Below are positions 13,039-25,427 of a stretch of DNA of 64,000 nt, one piece after another. This stretch comes from Monosporascus cannonballus. Taxonomy: Eukaryota; Ascomycota; Sordariomycetes; Xylariales. The translations under genes were made by a program, and so were the position numbers. The notes beneath the pieces are model-generated. The model was not told the origin of the DNA and made no database searches. It saw nothing but the letters and a program-made list of their open reading frames with translations. The stretch lies in NCBI GenBank assembly GCA_004154925.1, contig QJNS01000018.1:1-64000 (forward strand), written 5' to 3'. How positions within the stretch are numbered: the stretch's first letter is position 1; the number at the start of each line of letters is the position of its first letter.

Positions 13039-13443
13039 AGGGCTTTCCTCATCGCGGGCACAGTGTTCCAGTCATATAGTTCGGTTCCCAGTCCGGGGAG
13101 CTCTGCAAGACTAGCCACGAGGCCGTCATATCCGGCGTCTTTATGTTGGCCGCGGCTCGTGTTTGAGTAAACTTTAATCTCTTCTCGAGCCTTTGCTTAG
13201 CGCGGCCAAGCTGGATTTGCCGAGCTTCCGCCCACGCGCAGAGCTCACGTACTGTGGTAACATGAGCCGATGCGGAAGAAGTCCTCACGGGAGTAGCCAA
13301 GTGAAACATGGACGGCTGTGGCGGATCTTTCCCGACGTCTCTCGAAACCGCTCAGGTGCTGTTCGTGTTAGGCCGTAAACCTCGGCTGCTTACCCAAAGA
13401 AGAACGCGGTTTCGCGAACTATAATACGGCTTGCGGGACCAAT
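13039..13443. repeat. Diverged dispersed repeat, copy B
   Basis: Counterpart of copy A, with blocks at about 13039-13122 and 13385-13443. The spacing between blocks is roughly 240 bp longer than in copy A. It shares AAGAAGAACGCG, TATAATACG and GGGACCAAT-type cores with copy A. Confidence 0.65.
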
Positions 13444-13822
13444 GGTGCGAATAAGGCGCACAGCGACGGTTGAACACCTCTTGGCAACGCCGAATTATTG
13501 GGCGGTGCCGTTGAGGTGCCTCTAGCCAAAGCATCGAGGTGAGCGCGGATTCCCACTACGATATCACGCCGTAGTGCCGGAGCATCTAGGTAATCTGCCG
13601 TGGTATATAAAATAAGAGCTGGTTCCGAGAGCGTACCTAGTTGGTCTAATCGGCGACTCATAATGTAACCGACGGACGGTGCTACTCCCTGGAGGAGAGT
13701 CAGCTAACAGTCACTGCTTTCAGACTATCCGTTCTCTTCTTACATCTGGAGCACACATATTTAACACAGAAGATAATCTCGGTGATTCTCAACTTAGGTA
13801 GAATCCCTGGTCCGGAGAGCTG

Positions 13823-14383
13823 TTGGTGGCGAGATTAGCCGTGGTTGTAGGTGTGCCATTTCGCGTAGAATGCAACTGTCAGACGGCGTTTCATGGCTCA
13901 GAAGGCGAATATTTCTCGTTCCAGATTCTTTCGGATCTCCTATATGGCCTTAGGCCGCATATCAGGTTCCGGGCCTTCCATAGCTCCTTTCAGGCTTGGC
14001 CCGTCGCCGCCGACGTTGAGGAGACTGACTGTACGTACGTATTAGGGCCCGCTCTAGGTCAAAAATTTTATCACTGAAAATGTCCTCCTTTTCGCCCTTC
14101 AGCATGTTCTGTACGTGTAGTCATTCGTATACCTGTTGGGTGGTATTTTGATCTCCCGATCTACCGTGACGTCGTTTTCGGATTCGTCGAAGCTGAGACC
14201 ACGGACGCCCAGACGTGGTTCTTGGGCCTACTAAACATGGGGCGATCGGAACAAATTCACGGCTATCTCCCTATAGATACATGTTACCTTGAATCCTCTG
14301 TTGAGTATCCCCCGAAAGGAAGTTTCAGAGTCCTGGAAGAGGATGGCCTTGCACGCCAAAGCCGCGGCTTGTCATTGAAATGA
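13823..14383 (+). pseudogene. Possible eroded coding sequence, unknown
   Basis: Two open segments on the plus strand look more protein-like than chance. One runs to 14077 and includes VPFRVECNCQTAFHG. The other is open from before 14147 to a TGA at 14381-14383 and includes FGFVEAETTDAQTWFLGLLN. I found no convincing splice pair joining them and no recognisable domain. They may be the remains of one inactivated gene or a mobile-element fragment. Confidence 0.25.
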
Positions 14384-15841
14384 CCCCAAAGTAGGGCCAT
14401 ATGCCGCTAGCTTGAGGCGCTGTGATCAGACCTACGTTCTCTTACGCCGTGTCGAGGAGAGGGACATCCGTAGGCTGTCTGGTAAGTCCCCCCCTGCGCC
14501 CGAGTCTCCTCGGGTGAACTCGGAGGCCGCCCATTTTCAGGTTGTCTCGAGTAATAATTGACGGTGAGTTTATCTGTATATATAATGACAGACGCTATAG
14601 ACAGATGGGTGAGAAGAGAAGAAGTATAAAAACGGGTTTTAACGGGGTTAGATTGGACTAAAGACAAGTCTTAAGAGATGCGGTACTTAATTCGGCATGC
14701 TTGTTTATGATAATCTCCAGCAAGATAACAGAGGATAAGGTTAGGATATAATCAGGTCCATGCTAAGTAAATGATGCCCTAGATAACCAGCACTGTTCCA
14801 TCCTGTCCCTGGCTACGTATTTAAGACAAGCTCCCCATTCAGCCACTAGTGCTGCCTGTTCTCTATTAAAGGCCACTGCCTTAAGACATAGCCAATGACT
14901 CGAACTTCTCAACGTTATACCCACAAGCAGTCGATATTAAGGGGTGAAATGTAAACGACAAGAGCCCGAGAGTTAGGTCAAGCTGGTTTGACCAAGGGAT
15001 GTACCCCAGCTAGGCTACGAAAAGGACCATACGAACTACAGTAATTAAGATAAATCAACTGCTCTTCAATGTCTAGCCACGGGCTAGACTTGCCCAACAA
15101 AAGACATACGTTTATACTTCGATGGCTTCAAAATGGCTGGCGTTCGTATTGTTACGTGCCAAGGTGGAACCCTCTAGATGGGTGCTATACAGGGATTAAG
15201 TGTATATATATAGGGCCCTTTTTCTCTAGGTACGCCAACTGTCCTATTCCATCAAGAAGCCGAAGCATTACACAAATTACATCTCATGACTCGTCATCAC
15301 GGTCCGAACGATACTAATATAGTACTGCACGTAATGGCATCACGGCCAGGCCCGAGACACTGAAGGGGGGCGATCCATGGGATCAAACCGACCCGCCACA
15401 TCTCCCTTCGATGCGCCCTGAGACATTCATGCCTGCGATCAACCATCCCTGCTCAGGTTCTTTGTAGCCAGTACGCCACACTCCCATCTCGCGATGTCTC
15501 CCAAGTCCAATTCCGTTGACCGTACGCCAATCTTGCATACCTGAACCCAGTGATCTTCGCGCTTAATGGGCACTTCCGTCGGTGTTCTTGCCTTATACGC
15601 AGATGAAATACATGGTAATTATACCACGGTTGAGTGAATAGATCGCTCTCTACGGGCGTCTAAAAGAGATGCGACGGCGCGTCTGTTGAGTAGACAGGCC
15701 TTTAGCTCTGAGTTGCTCGCTGCGTGATCGCCAGTCGCCAGATGACTGGCTGGCTGAACTGTGTGGTTGATAATTGCTCGACTGATCACTGCCCGGCTGC
15801 TTATCGCCTAACCATTCATTGTTGAATCCCCCCGTCGCATC

Positions 15842-17782
15842 CTATGCTTTCGGCTGTTTCGACAACATAACGTTGACACTTTCGCGAGCGTTGATGGTGT
15901 TCCAGATACTATCTTTGCCACCTTTTCGCCACTCGTCGCCAGTGGCGTTCTCACCACCACCTCTTATGGCCTCTCCCATCAAGATGTCGAGATCACGCTT
16001 CTGGGAGCTGAGCCAGTTCTTCACAAATGTAGCCGGGTCCTCGCTGAGGGACTTCAGGAAGGCGTGCTTGGCCTTGGATTTGTGGACGGCCTGAATGATC
16101 GTAGCTAGTTGATCATCGAGTGATGCAACCTCCTTCAACATGCTCGCGTACCCGGCATTGTTGAGAAAAGCTAGCATCTTCTCCCTCAGAGGATCGTCCA
16201 CTGCGACCCGAACGTCGTAGACGGTCGGCTGTGGATCCTTGTGAAAGTCCTCGTCCACACGGATGGTATAAGGGAGCTTGACCGGAGGCAAGGGCTTGAG
16301 ATGGGGCGTAATATACTCGTGTAATCGAGGGATGGAGCCCGACTCGATATTGTTGAAGGCCTAGCAGCCTTGTTAGTTAAACGGCGATGACCAGAACCTG
16401 ATTTGCGGCTCACCTTTCTTAAGAGGTCGTCGTAACGGAAGCTGCGCTTCTCCTCATCCTCCTGTAGGCCCATCAGCTTAATATATTCCCAGATCCCCAT
16501 GACCACTTCTTGGCGCGTTGCTTCTGACATATCCACAATATCTTCCAGCTCTGGACTGATGGCATAACGCTCGGGCTCCTCGTGCCTAAAAAGATTGATG
16601 GTGATATTTGCGTTTTCGTCCCCGCTGCGCTTGAACGTAAGCTCGTCGAAGTCGGCAGCAGCGGGCAGGTTCGATGATGGGCCGCTCCGTTCAGGCTTCT
16701 TCCACTCGGCGCCCTGATCCACACCTTTCCGGCTGGAGGAGAAATCAACGGTCAATGCCTTGAAGAAATGGGAGAACCGGTATTTGGGCGGCTTGTTGGG
16801 CTTAGATTTCACGTTGTCCGGCCCGTCCTCATCCATGCGATCCGCGTCGCTGGTATCTTCACCGTCATCGTCCTTATCGAGGTCATCATCGTCATCTAGC
16901 AGGCGGCCCTCGATCTTGACACGGTATGTTGGTTCAAGATTGGAGGTGAAATCAAAAGTGTCAACGTTAAGACTGTTGCCCTGCCAAATCTGATCCTCGA
17001 CGGTGTTGCTTATCCAAATCCGGAGCGTCTTCCATCGCTATACAGAGTTAGGTCAGCATAACCTATATTACTTCCGTGGATGCTGCATCACTTGTCCCAT
17101 CGTACCTTGACGCTGCGATTGACCGAGTCGACAATATCGAGGCGCTTGCGCGTCATTGTGGCGTCGAGCCTCCTCTCGAAGTCGCGCAGTTCCCTGTACC
17201 TGCCAGCCATATCGCCAATCGTGCAATCATCGATACCATCAGGGAGGTTCTTGTCAGTCGGCTTTCTACTCCGTCTCTTGGCCATCTCGACCGCCATGGC
17301 CTGCTGCTGCTGCTGCTGGACGAGCTGGGCCTGGGTCAAGGGGACCTGGTGATGGTGAGGACCAGAAGACATCATGGGACCTGTAAAACCACGATGGTCA
17401 ATGGCGGGCCCAAAGTCGAGCGGGGCGACAACAGGGAGATTGGGATGTCAAGAAACACGATAAGTTGTAGCACCCAACAACAGCACAACCGAAAAATAGG
17501 GAGATGGTACAAAGTAAGCGTTGGCTATGGGACGCGAAGTAGCTAACGAGTCTGTGGAGCCGGATGTGGGCAAGCAGTGTGGGGTTGTTTTGTATCCATC
17601 TAGCATAGCGGCTCTCTATACTGGAGGGGACTGACGATGGGAAAGTATATATAGGGGCTAGCAAAGCAAAGGGTCGCACACATACCGATGCCTCCTCGTC
17701 GCTGCCCAGGGGGATGGGGAGCTCGCTGCACTGGTGCCGGCGGTACCGGCTGCTGCGGGTAAGGACGGTAGCCTTGCTGCAT
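15842..17782 (-). CDS. SNF12: SWI/SNF chromatin-remodelling subunit Snf12 (BAF60/SWP73 family, SWIB domain)
   Basis: BAF60-type accessory subunit of the SWI/SNF remodeller, acting in the nucleus. Exons 17782-17686, 17380-17106, 17037-16414 and 16360-15842 join in frame to about 504 aa, matching the family. The N-terminus is Pro/Gln-rich (MQQGYRPYPQQPVPPAPVQ) and has a six-Gln run from a CAG/CTG repeat near 17303-17320, followed by a basic segment AKRRSRKPTDKNLPDG. A very acidic DDDD-rich stretch precedes KYRFSHFFKALTVDF. The SWIB fold lies around YAISPELEDIVDMSEATRQ, WEYIKLMGLQ and FRYDDLLRKAFNNIESGSI, the last spanning the junction 16414/16360. The C-terminal helices end at LSKQPKA. The gene is divergent, at about 3 kb, from the PDK1-type kinase. 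The start at 17782 gives the only N-terminus that joins in frame. Confidence 0.94.
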
Positions 17783-20732
17783 CGCGTCTTTGTTGCTAAG
17801 GCCAATCAATGCCGACACACTGCGCAGGTATGTATTGGATGGTGGTTCCTCGCAAAGGTCACGGAAGATATGCAATTGAGAGTGTGGATCGTGATATGCG
17901 CCTGTATGTTACTTAAGCGTTGGTATGGGCTTGCCAGAGTATGGTTGGACTTTGCAAGACGGACAGCAACCCCGATCTACTTAGTACTCGATTTTAACTA
18001 GGCCTGCCAAGCGGATGAGTGGTCAAGGTTAGCGACCTATAACATGCACCTTGATAAAATGCTTGCTGCGTTGACCACTTCGTGCGACACTGGATATAGA
18101 GTTTCAATGTTGATGCTGGATGTTGTGTCACTTGACTTGAACATGTATCCAAATTATACGTAGCTGGTCTGGCCCGGACTGCAATCTTGGACTGTCGTGA
18201 GAGGCGCGCTTCTGGTTGCTCAAGGTCTGACCCAGCCGCGTCTAGGTAAAGTTTTGGCAAAGTGAGCGGGCTGATTGATTGGGGACGGTGAGGGATTGCG
18301 GTGGATGCGAGTGGGCAGAGTTGGAGTATCCGCAACTTGGCATAAAATTATTCTCCTGGTAATCTATGTGCCTAGAACAAATAAGCTCAGGTCTGATGAG
18401 GCGCAGGGGCGCCGCTTTCAAATGTGGCTGTGCTTATATATATATATATATATATATCTCTGTGGCTCGTGCTCCCGTCATCGATGATACCCATGTGGAC
18501 ATGCCCGCCTGCTTGGCTCAACCCTCAACGACTGGATGAGCTCGCTCTTTAATTAGGTAGGTATTAGGTCGGCATGTATCTATTTAAGCACTACTAACAC
18601 GAGGTGCACAAATAGTTTGCAGGCCTTCAAGACTTGAGACAGCAGCTACCTACCATAAAGCCGCCTCACGACCTAGGTAGGCAGCCCGAGTTACAGGGTG
18701 TTGTCGTTGGCGTCCAGGGTGCGTAACGAATTTGATGCTCGAAATGGTTGCCCAATGCAGAGAGTCTATATATATATATATGCGTGTATTGCGGATGACA
18801 ACATGGACAGTACTTGCTACACTCGTATGGACAAGCAGTGGTACTCTAAACTGCATATATCTCTGCTTGAAAACTGTGGGGGCTTAAGGGGCAAAACGAC
18901 AGCACTTGCATCAAAGAGTTTTTTTCAGTAAAGCCCAGCCCTTCGAACGACAAATGCCAAAATAGACCGGCTCATGGGAGCTAGCGAATCTGATCCAGCA
19001 TGGGAAAGACTTCGATATACGAGGTGCTACATATAAGGTTATGGCACGAGATGGAGACTTTTTATTAAATGCCGTCTTCCTCGTGTTTTGCTTGCGGAGT
19101 GTTGATAAGCTGCATGTAAAAAAGCCGGGAGGATTCAAATGACGTAGTGTTTCATGAGGCTGTGTTCCTGACAGAGAGCAAGCGAGATAAGGGCACATCC
19201 GTGAGAAATTAATTACAGGCACTTAGGCAGATAATATCTTGTGCATGATCTGTTCGAAGGACGAGGATGACCCCCAAAGGGGAAAATATCATTATAGTAT
19301 CACTTGAACTACCAATATTACATGGGACGGGGCGCAGTATGGCCTTGGGCACCTGCTGAAGGGCACTGGCTTACACAGAGATTCGTATCTGAACTGAGAC
19401 CCTTAAGACGACAACCCACTTCCAGTCCTAAAATTAACACAGTTCATATTCTTTATACTTTGGATAGAAGCATAATTGTATTTGTTGTTTCCTCCTACTG
19501 CAGCAGCGGGTATGTGTCTCGTATCTTAGGGTAGTAGAGATGAACTTTAGGTAGGTATGTACTTCTATTTTGTGCAATTAGGTGACATCCTCGAAGGAAT
19601 TAATGACTTGGCTAATTAGCAGCCACGCATGGTTCACCTGGCTACGCCTGTCAGGTAAGTCATTTCTCTCAGGTCGACCCTCTCCTGACAAGCCGAACAT
19701 CTTATTCTCAGCAGACTATTGCATGGACCCCGAAAGTGGCATAATAACCCATTTGGCGGTATTGTCTTATCGCCTTACATGGTTTTATGGCGGGAACACA
19801 ACAATATATCTACGCGAATTTACTTATTCAACCATGTAAGACTGGGATTAAGTCGTATTCTATTGCCGCATACTGGGTATTTGGAGTTCTGAGTTCTACA
19901 GGGGACGAACATGTTGCATTGTGTGATATGCCGGTGTTGTTGTTCATTGTATCCACATTGCATTCATTTATCTGTCCCTGCCTCTTGTTACGAGACCCTC
20001 GTTATTTAGGTACGATACCAGTATATAACTAAAATCGTATCCCCCAGACTCCCGGTAGATACATACGGAGTTGAAACATATGAACGTGGTTGAGTTACGT
20101 TGGCATTGCTTACGTGCAAGTACTTCCGTACACCCTGCCTACAACGCATTGTGATTAAAATTAATCGGATCTACCTACCTTGTCTACCGACTTACATACG
20201 CACATCAAACCACACACGACTGACTACCCAGACCTCCAGTCGTTCATTCGGACCTCAATACTGACGCTCTTCTTTCGTTATCTGTTCCCTTTGAACCAAC
20301 TGTTTCCCAATTCTGATGCCTGATTCTTTCAGAACCTCCAGGAGAACCGGAAACATCCCCACATCAGCAGATCGAATACGGGGCTAGTGATCGGTCCTAT
20401 CAGACCCGACCCCTACCTAGAGTAGGAGCCGTGAATAATCTACACTATACGCTTCCAGTTACATACAATACCTACATACATAACATAGCCGCAACCAGCA
20501 GAGTTCCTGTACGGTACGGTCGACAACGCGTTTTCCCTTCCCTGCTGGCTTCTGGCCGCTACTTCCTGAAGCCGTCACGCATTGTCCGGTCCAGGGGACT
20601 ACTAAACCGGTGGCTGCGGCGATGGTCAACGGCTTCGAATGCCCTCATTCAAAGCCTAGTTGCCCCTAGTCACACCCGTATCTACTGCGCCATCCGCCAT
20701 TGGACCAGCTACCTGTCATTCATACGGTAGCC
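17783..20732. other. Intergenic region between SNF12 and the PDK1-type kinase
   Basis: Nearly 3 kb between divergent starts. It holds two (TA)n microsatellites, several TAGGTAGGTA motifs, and from about 20160 a pyrimidine-rich stretch with many short CT runs that likely marks the promoter and a long 5' leader of the kinase gene. No coding exon is convincing. Confidence 0.45.
18435..18458. repeat. (TA)n microsatellite
   Basis: About 12 TA units in the intergenic DNA upstream of SNF12. A shorter (TA)n run lies at about 18768-18782. Confidence 0.9.
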
Positions 20733-23228
20733 ATGAGCAACGACATTAGTCTATCGAGAGCCCTTGGCGGCTTACGCATCGCGAACCCAGACGATGTCAC
20801 GCCGAACCCTTCGCGGGAGGTGTCGGTCGAACCCGAGGACACATCGACGTCCGTCCCTGCCGTATCGAGCCGTGAAGATCCAAACACTGGACGCAGCGAT
20901 TTGGAGGAGGCTGGGCCGCAACCGATGCCTCTGACAAGAGCGATGACGGATCAACAACCCCTAGCTTCATATACTCAGAACGAACATCTACACCGAACTA
21001 TCTCCCGTCCCTCTTCCGTATATACGGCAGCCTCCGCTTCTGAACGCGACCAGGCTGCTAATTCATATAACATGCTAAGAACCGAAGCGTCCAACGCGTC
21101 CACGTACAACATACCAGTCAGGAGTGACTCGCGGTCGAACCATGCTGGGTACCCTGGCAACATACCAACACGAGAGTCGAGCCACAGAGAAAGGTCCTAT
21201 AACCAGTCCCGTCAGGGGCCTATGTCAGCCGGAAACGGTCCCCTTCCTCCTAGAAGGAGTTCGAAAGGAACGGGCGGTGGCTATACCTCGATCCCTGGCG
21301 TCCCGGTGGTCTCCGAACCTCGAAATCTAGCGCCGGATCTGCCCGGGTCAACTGGCAGCGATGACTGGAAGGACAAGGGAGCCGCCGTGTCTATGCGGAG
21401 AGAGGTGGACGCGACTGGGAAGGCAGTCCTGAAGCCCGTCAAGAAAGGAGTCCGGGACTTCTCGTTTGGCCGCGTTCTAGGCGAGGGCTCGTACAGTACA
21501 GTCTATTTTGCCACCGACCGGCAGACTCTCAAGGAATACGCGATCAAGGTTCTCGAGAAGAGACACATTATCAAGGAAAGAAAGATCAAATACGTCAACA
21601 TCGAAAAGGATACCTTGAACCGACTGACGGAGCATCCCGGCATTGTCCGACTTTACTACACGTTCCAGGATGAGAATTCGTTGTACTATGTCTTGGATCT
21701 TTGCAGCGGTGGCGAGCTGTTGGGTGTTCTGAAGAAGACGGGCACGTTCGACGAGGAATGCACGAGGTTCTTCGGCGCCCAGATACTTGACGCGATTGAG
21801 TACATGCATTCCCGCGGCGTCATCCACCGGGACCTGAAGCCCGAGAACGTTCTGCTCGACGATCAGATGCATGTCAAGATAACCGATTTCGGGACGGCGA
21901 GGCTGCTGACGGACCCTAGGGCTCCGCCGGGTCAGGAGTCAAGTCAGAGGGGCAAAGAGCAGCAAGACGATAGCCGGGCGGCGTCTTTCGTGGGTACGGC
22001 CGAATACGTCAGCCCCGAACTTCTGACCAACAAGAATGCATGTAAAGCAAGTGACTTGTGGGCTTTCGGATGCATCATCTACCAACTCTTGGCCGGTCGG
22101 CCGCCCTTCAAGGCCGGTTCAGAGTATCTGACCTTCCAAAAGATTGTCAACCTGGAATATGAGTTCCCTCCGGGATTCCCTCCGGCAGCTCGAGACCTTG
22201 TCGAGCGGTGTCTCGTCTTGGACCCTGCACGTCGACTGGCTATTGAGCATATCAAGAACCACGAATTCTTCGCCGGTCAACAATTCGGCAAGGCACTGTG
22301 GCGGACGAAAGCGCCCCGCCTGCGGCCGTATGTGCCTCCCTCGCAAGAGCCGAAAATCATCCAGCTCAATGGCATGCCAAGCAGCGCACAGCCGATGCCC
22401 ACCTCCAGGCCCGGCACGACGGGAAATGCAATCAATGGCGGCGCGCGTACGCCAGGCAGAATTATTACAGATATACCCCCGCCCTCTCAGTTAGATATCG
22501 AATGGTCTCCGGTATTAACGAGAAACAACGAGAGAATACTGAAGCTCGGTGATCTTATGGTCTTGTCCGCACCAATACCTAACAGTCCACATAACAAGAG
22601 CGATGAAGGACATAGGAAATTCGCGCGGTTCTTCGGCGGCAGCACCACAAAGAAGAGGCAGAGGCTTGTGATGGTCACAAGTAGCGGGAGGATCGTCCTA
22701 GCACCGGCCGGTGGCGAAGAAAAGAAAGCCAAGCAAGAAATTTCGCTTCTGACGCCAGATTGCTCGTGGAAGACCCAGGTGGATGCAAAGGGGCAGACAG
22801 TCTGGTGCGTAGATTCGGTAAGTTTGGACTCAATTTTCGCGGTTCCCAATTATCGACTGCTAACGTTGTTTAAGGGTGGCGTCCACTATACTTTCGAAGA
22901 TACTAAGACTGGTTCCTCTCTTGATCCACCCCGGCCGTCGGCCAATGATTGGATCGAATGCCTTGAACAGGCCAAGGAACTTGCACGCAACCAAGCGGGA
23001 TCTTATCAGAGCGATAACGGGTTCGGGGATATGCCGTCGTCGATGTCGAGTCCGGCCAGCACTTTTGCCGGTACTGGTGGCTATTCGACCGCGGATTACA
23101 GCATCAGCGATAGATCTCACCGCAATCACCTCAGCAAGAGCCAAGGAAGTTTGGATGACATGTCTACGACGAAGCGCCATCGATTCAGCAAACGACAGTC
23201 TAAACAAGGGCTCGGCCCTGCTTTTTGA
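20733..23228 (+). CDS. PDK1: PDK1-type AGC protein kinase (Pkh/Ksg1 family) with C-terminal PH domain
   Basis: 3-phosphoinositide-dependent kinase 1 homologue, the master activator of AGC kinases downstream of sphingolipids and cell-wall stress in fungi. The disordered N-terminal 240 residues are Ser/Pro-rich. The kinase domain starts near residue 242 with FGRVLGEGSYSTVYFATD (glycine loop), then AIKVLEKR (Lys), HRDLKPEN near 365, DFGTARLL near 385 (PDK1-type DFGTA rather than DFGLA), and GTAEYVSPELL. A PDK1-type PH domain follows, from about residue 590 (ILKLGDLMVLSAPIPN) to GVHYTFED. An intron of 57 nt at 22818-22874 (GTAAGT, TGCTAACG, TTTAAG) is stop-free and a multiple of three; splicing gives about 812 aa and a cleaner PH domain (CVDS-GGVHYTFED). 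ATG 20733 (MSNDISLSRALGGL) is preferred; an in-frame ATG lies 11 codons upstream. Confidence 0.94.
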   Translation: MSNDISLSRALGGLRIANPDDVTPNPSREVSVEPEDTSTSVPAVSSREDPNTGRSDLEEAGPQPMPLTRAMTDQQPLASYTQNEHLHRTISRPSSVYTAASASERDQAANSYNMLRTEASNASTYNIPVRSDSRSNHAGYPGNIPTRESSHRERSYNQSRQGPMSAGNGPLPPRRSSKGTGGGYTSIPGVPVVSEPRNLAPDLPGSTGSDDWKDKGAAVSMRREVDATGKAVLKPVKKGVRDFSFGRVLGEGSYSTVYFATDRQTLKEYAIKVLEKRHIIKERKIKYVNIEKDTLNRLTEHPGIVRLYYTFQDENSLYYVLDLCSGGELLGVLKKTGTFDEECTRFFGAQILDAIEYMHSRGVIHRDLKPENVLLDDQMHVKITDFGTARLLTDPRAPPGQESSQRGKEQQDDSRAASFVGTAEYVSPELLTNKNACKASDLWAFGCIIYQLLAGRPPFKAGSEYLTFQKIVNLEYEFPPGFPPAARDLVERCLVLDPARRLAIEHIKNHEFFAGQQFGKALWRTKAPRLRPYVPPSQEPKIIQLNGMPSSAQPMPTSRPGTTGNAINGGARTPGRIITDIPPPSQLDIEWSPVLTRNNERILKLGDLMVLSAPIPNSPHNKSDEGHRKFARFFGGSTTKKRQRLVMVTSSGRIVLAPAGGEEKKAKQEISLLTPDCSWKTQVDAKGQTVWCVDSVSLDSIFAVPNYRLLTLFKGGVHYTFEDTKTGSSLDPPRPSANDWIECLEQAKELARNQAGSYQSDNGFGDMPSSMSSPASTFAGTGGYSTADYSISDRSHRNHLSKSQGSLDDMSTTKRHRFSKRQSKQGLGPAF

Positions 23229-24332
23229 AGGCTGGTCCTCCTAGCCATTGACTACCTAGAGCACCCTACGTACGCATCGTTCCATGTCCACAGACACACA
23301 CGCGCATACGATTGAACGGGGATGCCCTAACTTGGTTTCCTTTTTTTTTTCATATGCAGCATGTTCGAGCGAGGCGCAGGCTTTTGGAGGCTTTTGATCT
23401 TCAGAGAGGTTGCAAGTCATGACACCGGCATTTACATTTCGAGAGAGTTTATAGGGGGGTCACGAACCGGGCGCTCCCTTGAGATAGAAGACGGGATGGC
23501 GATCGGTAGGCCCCATTACGCGCATTAGATGGGTTACGAAAGACTAGGTATATTATGAACGACACCAAATTCCACCACCACCTAATATTGTATTCGGGAA
23601 CCCTCGTCGCTTCTAGGGCCCGTTGGATCATAAAATCATCAACTGAACAGGCCCTGCCCCAGTCTCGGACCATTAGCGGTTGTAGTGAGACTAGGGGGAG
23701 TAGGCATCGCCACGACGGCTATCAGGGATATCGCAGGTTTTGCGGTAGGAGAAAAGAGCAGTGGAGGAAAGTCATGGCTGACTAGACAGATGCCAGGCAA
23801 TGCATGGAAACAGATGGATAGGTTGCATGTGCAATGTACCTTAGTTAGATTCGCTAAGAATCACGCATGTTTACTTAATACCTAATCTCCAGGCATTTAA
23901 TATTCTACGCTCCTAGACTCCTGTTCATACATTGGACGGTTGGACCGGAGTTATTGGACAATTGGATGGAGCAATGCTGTTAGCGAAGCTGTCATTACCA
24001 GTAGTAGGCATAAATAGGTATGGATCATGTACATGTATGTCAGCAATGGGGTGTTCGCCGAAAACACAAGAGCATACCTATAGAATACTTTGCGAGTTGA
24101 TACTTCCCCAGGACCACCAGCGTCGGATTCTGACAAGGCAGGACCTCCTGTTTTATGCGAGTTTATGGAAAGAAGAACCATATGCATTCATTCAACTGGA
24201 CGCTAAAGGGCTACTCAGTAATGTCACAATCTACTCTCAATGACCGCCATCATCGTACATATGCATTCATAGCCTGTAGGCTAACCATCTGCCAATATGC
24301 TGCGTCTACCTCCCACAACACTCTCCTTGACC
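23229..24332. other. Intergenic region
   Basis: 1.1 kb with a T homopolymer near 23341, the kinase 3' flank and presumably the promoter of the next gene. No coding exon is seen. Confidence 0.5.
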
Positions 24333-25427
24333 ATGGCAGAAGTCAAAGAATTCGAGCATCGTCGTCGATTCAAGAAATATCTCAGCAAGAACGAGACATT
24401 CACAAGGCACGTCCCTCTCGCCCCGAGGATCGCGGGCTCCGTAAACAGCGATACCCTTCCTGGCCCAGAACAACCCCAGACGGCTGAACTCCCCAGCGGG
24501 GAGCCACTGCCCCTGGAGGTCTCTTCGGCGCCGGAGGGAAAAGAGAGCACCAAGCTCCCCTCGAACCCACCCGCCGGAGAGTCCAGCACCTGGGGTTCTG
24601 GCAAAAACAGCTTGCAGAGTAACTCCAATTCGACGAAAACCCTGGGGTCGGGGTCCTCGGCTCTGCAGTTGAGTTCGGCCCCGGGGCGCCCGCCTGCTGC
24701 GCTTCCTCCTCCCTTCTCCATGGACATGCGCACCGTCTCTGACACGCAAACTCTACCGTCGGTATGGCCTACCTCTCAACTACTTGGCCCATTTCGGGCT
24801 AATCGTCCGAGGCGGGCAGGCCGAGATCGTAACTAACCTGCGAGCACAGCACCATCTCGGCCCACACCCGATCACTCCGCAGAGACGCTCCTCGCTGAGA
24901 GGCCATCACGCCGATGACACTGTCCGGGCGAGCCCTCCGGTCAGCAATGTGCCACTCGGCACGTAGAGCTTGACTGACCCTCGTTTCAGAGTGGCCGTAG
25001 TAGTAGATCGAGGATCTTCAGCTCCGCGGTGAGGTTCGTCGAGTCCGTCATCCACCTTCCAAGACGGACCTCGCCATCGGCATTGGCTCGTCGAATGCGG
25101 CGTTCTGCCTCTGCATCTCCGACGCCCAGCACCGCGGAAGAGCCGACGCTCGGAGAGGATACTCCCCGGCTCGCTGTCTATAACGACTCCGTCCCAGCGT
25201 CGTTGCAGCCACAGACGCCACTGAACCTCCCAGAAGCGCGGCACCAGAGCCGCCTTCATGGCGCGTATACGGCCCCCGTAGTGCGCGTCGAGACGAGGCC
25301 TGTTTACCAATCCGGCGCTGTCCGGGGCAGGCCGAACAGTGGCAACAGCGTGGTCGGTATGGAGACGCCTGGGTTTCGTGGTCTCTACGGTGGCATCGAG
25401 AACTCCGAGGATTCAACGTCGTTTTGA
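24333..25427 (+). CDS. Uncharacterised Ser/Pro-rich protein, three exons
   Basis: Exons 24333-24761, 24850-24939 and 24990-25427 join with all introns in phase 0 and give 318 aa. Introns 1 and 2 have GTATGG...GCACAG and GTCAGC...TTTCAG ends, and the first has an ACTAAC branch site. The start ATG has a good ACC-ATGG context; an in-frame ATG lies 12 codons upstream. The N-terminus is charged and possibly helical (EVKEFEHRRRFKKYLSKNE). The remainder is low in hydrophobics and rich in Ser, Pro, Gly and Thr, so likely disordered; near the C-terminus it reads GMETPGFRGLYGG. No domain is recognised. The consistent phase and splice sites make it a real gene; I cannot assign a function. Confidence 0.75.

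Larger units (their letters stand above)
11130..15841. other. 4.7-kb gene-poor region with repeat relics
   Basis: No intact gene can be built here. The region holds two diverged copies of a repeat (listed separately), short open segments around 13823-14383 that look like an eroded coding sequence, and otherwise unremarkable DNA up to the 3' end of SNF12. Large intergenic islands of this kind in Pezizomycotina usually derive from inactivated mobile elements; that origin is inferred. Confidence 0.5.
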
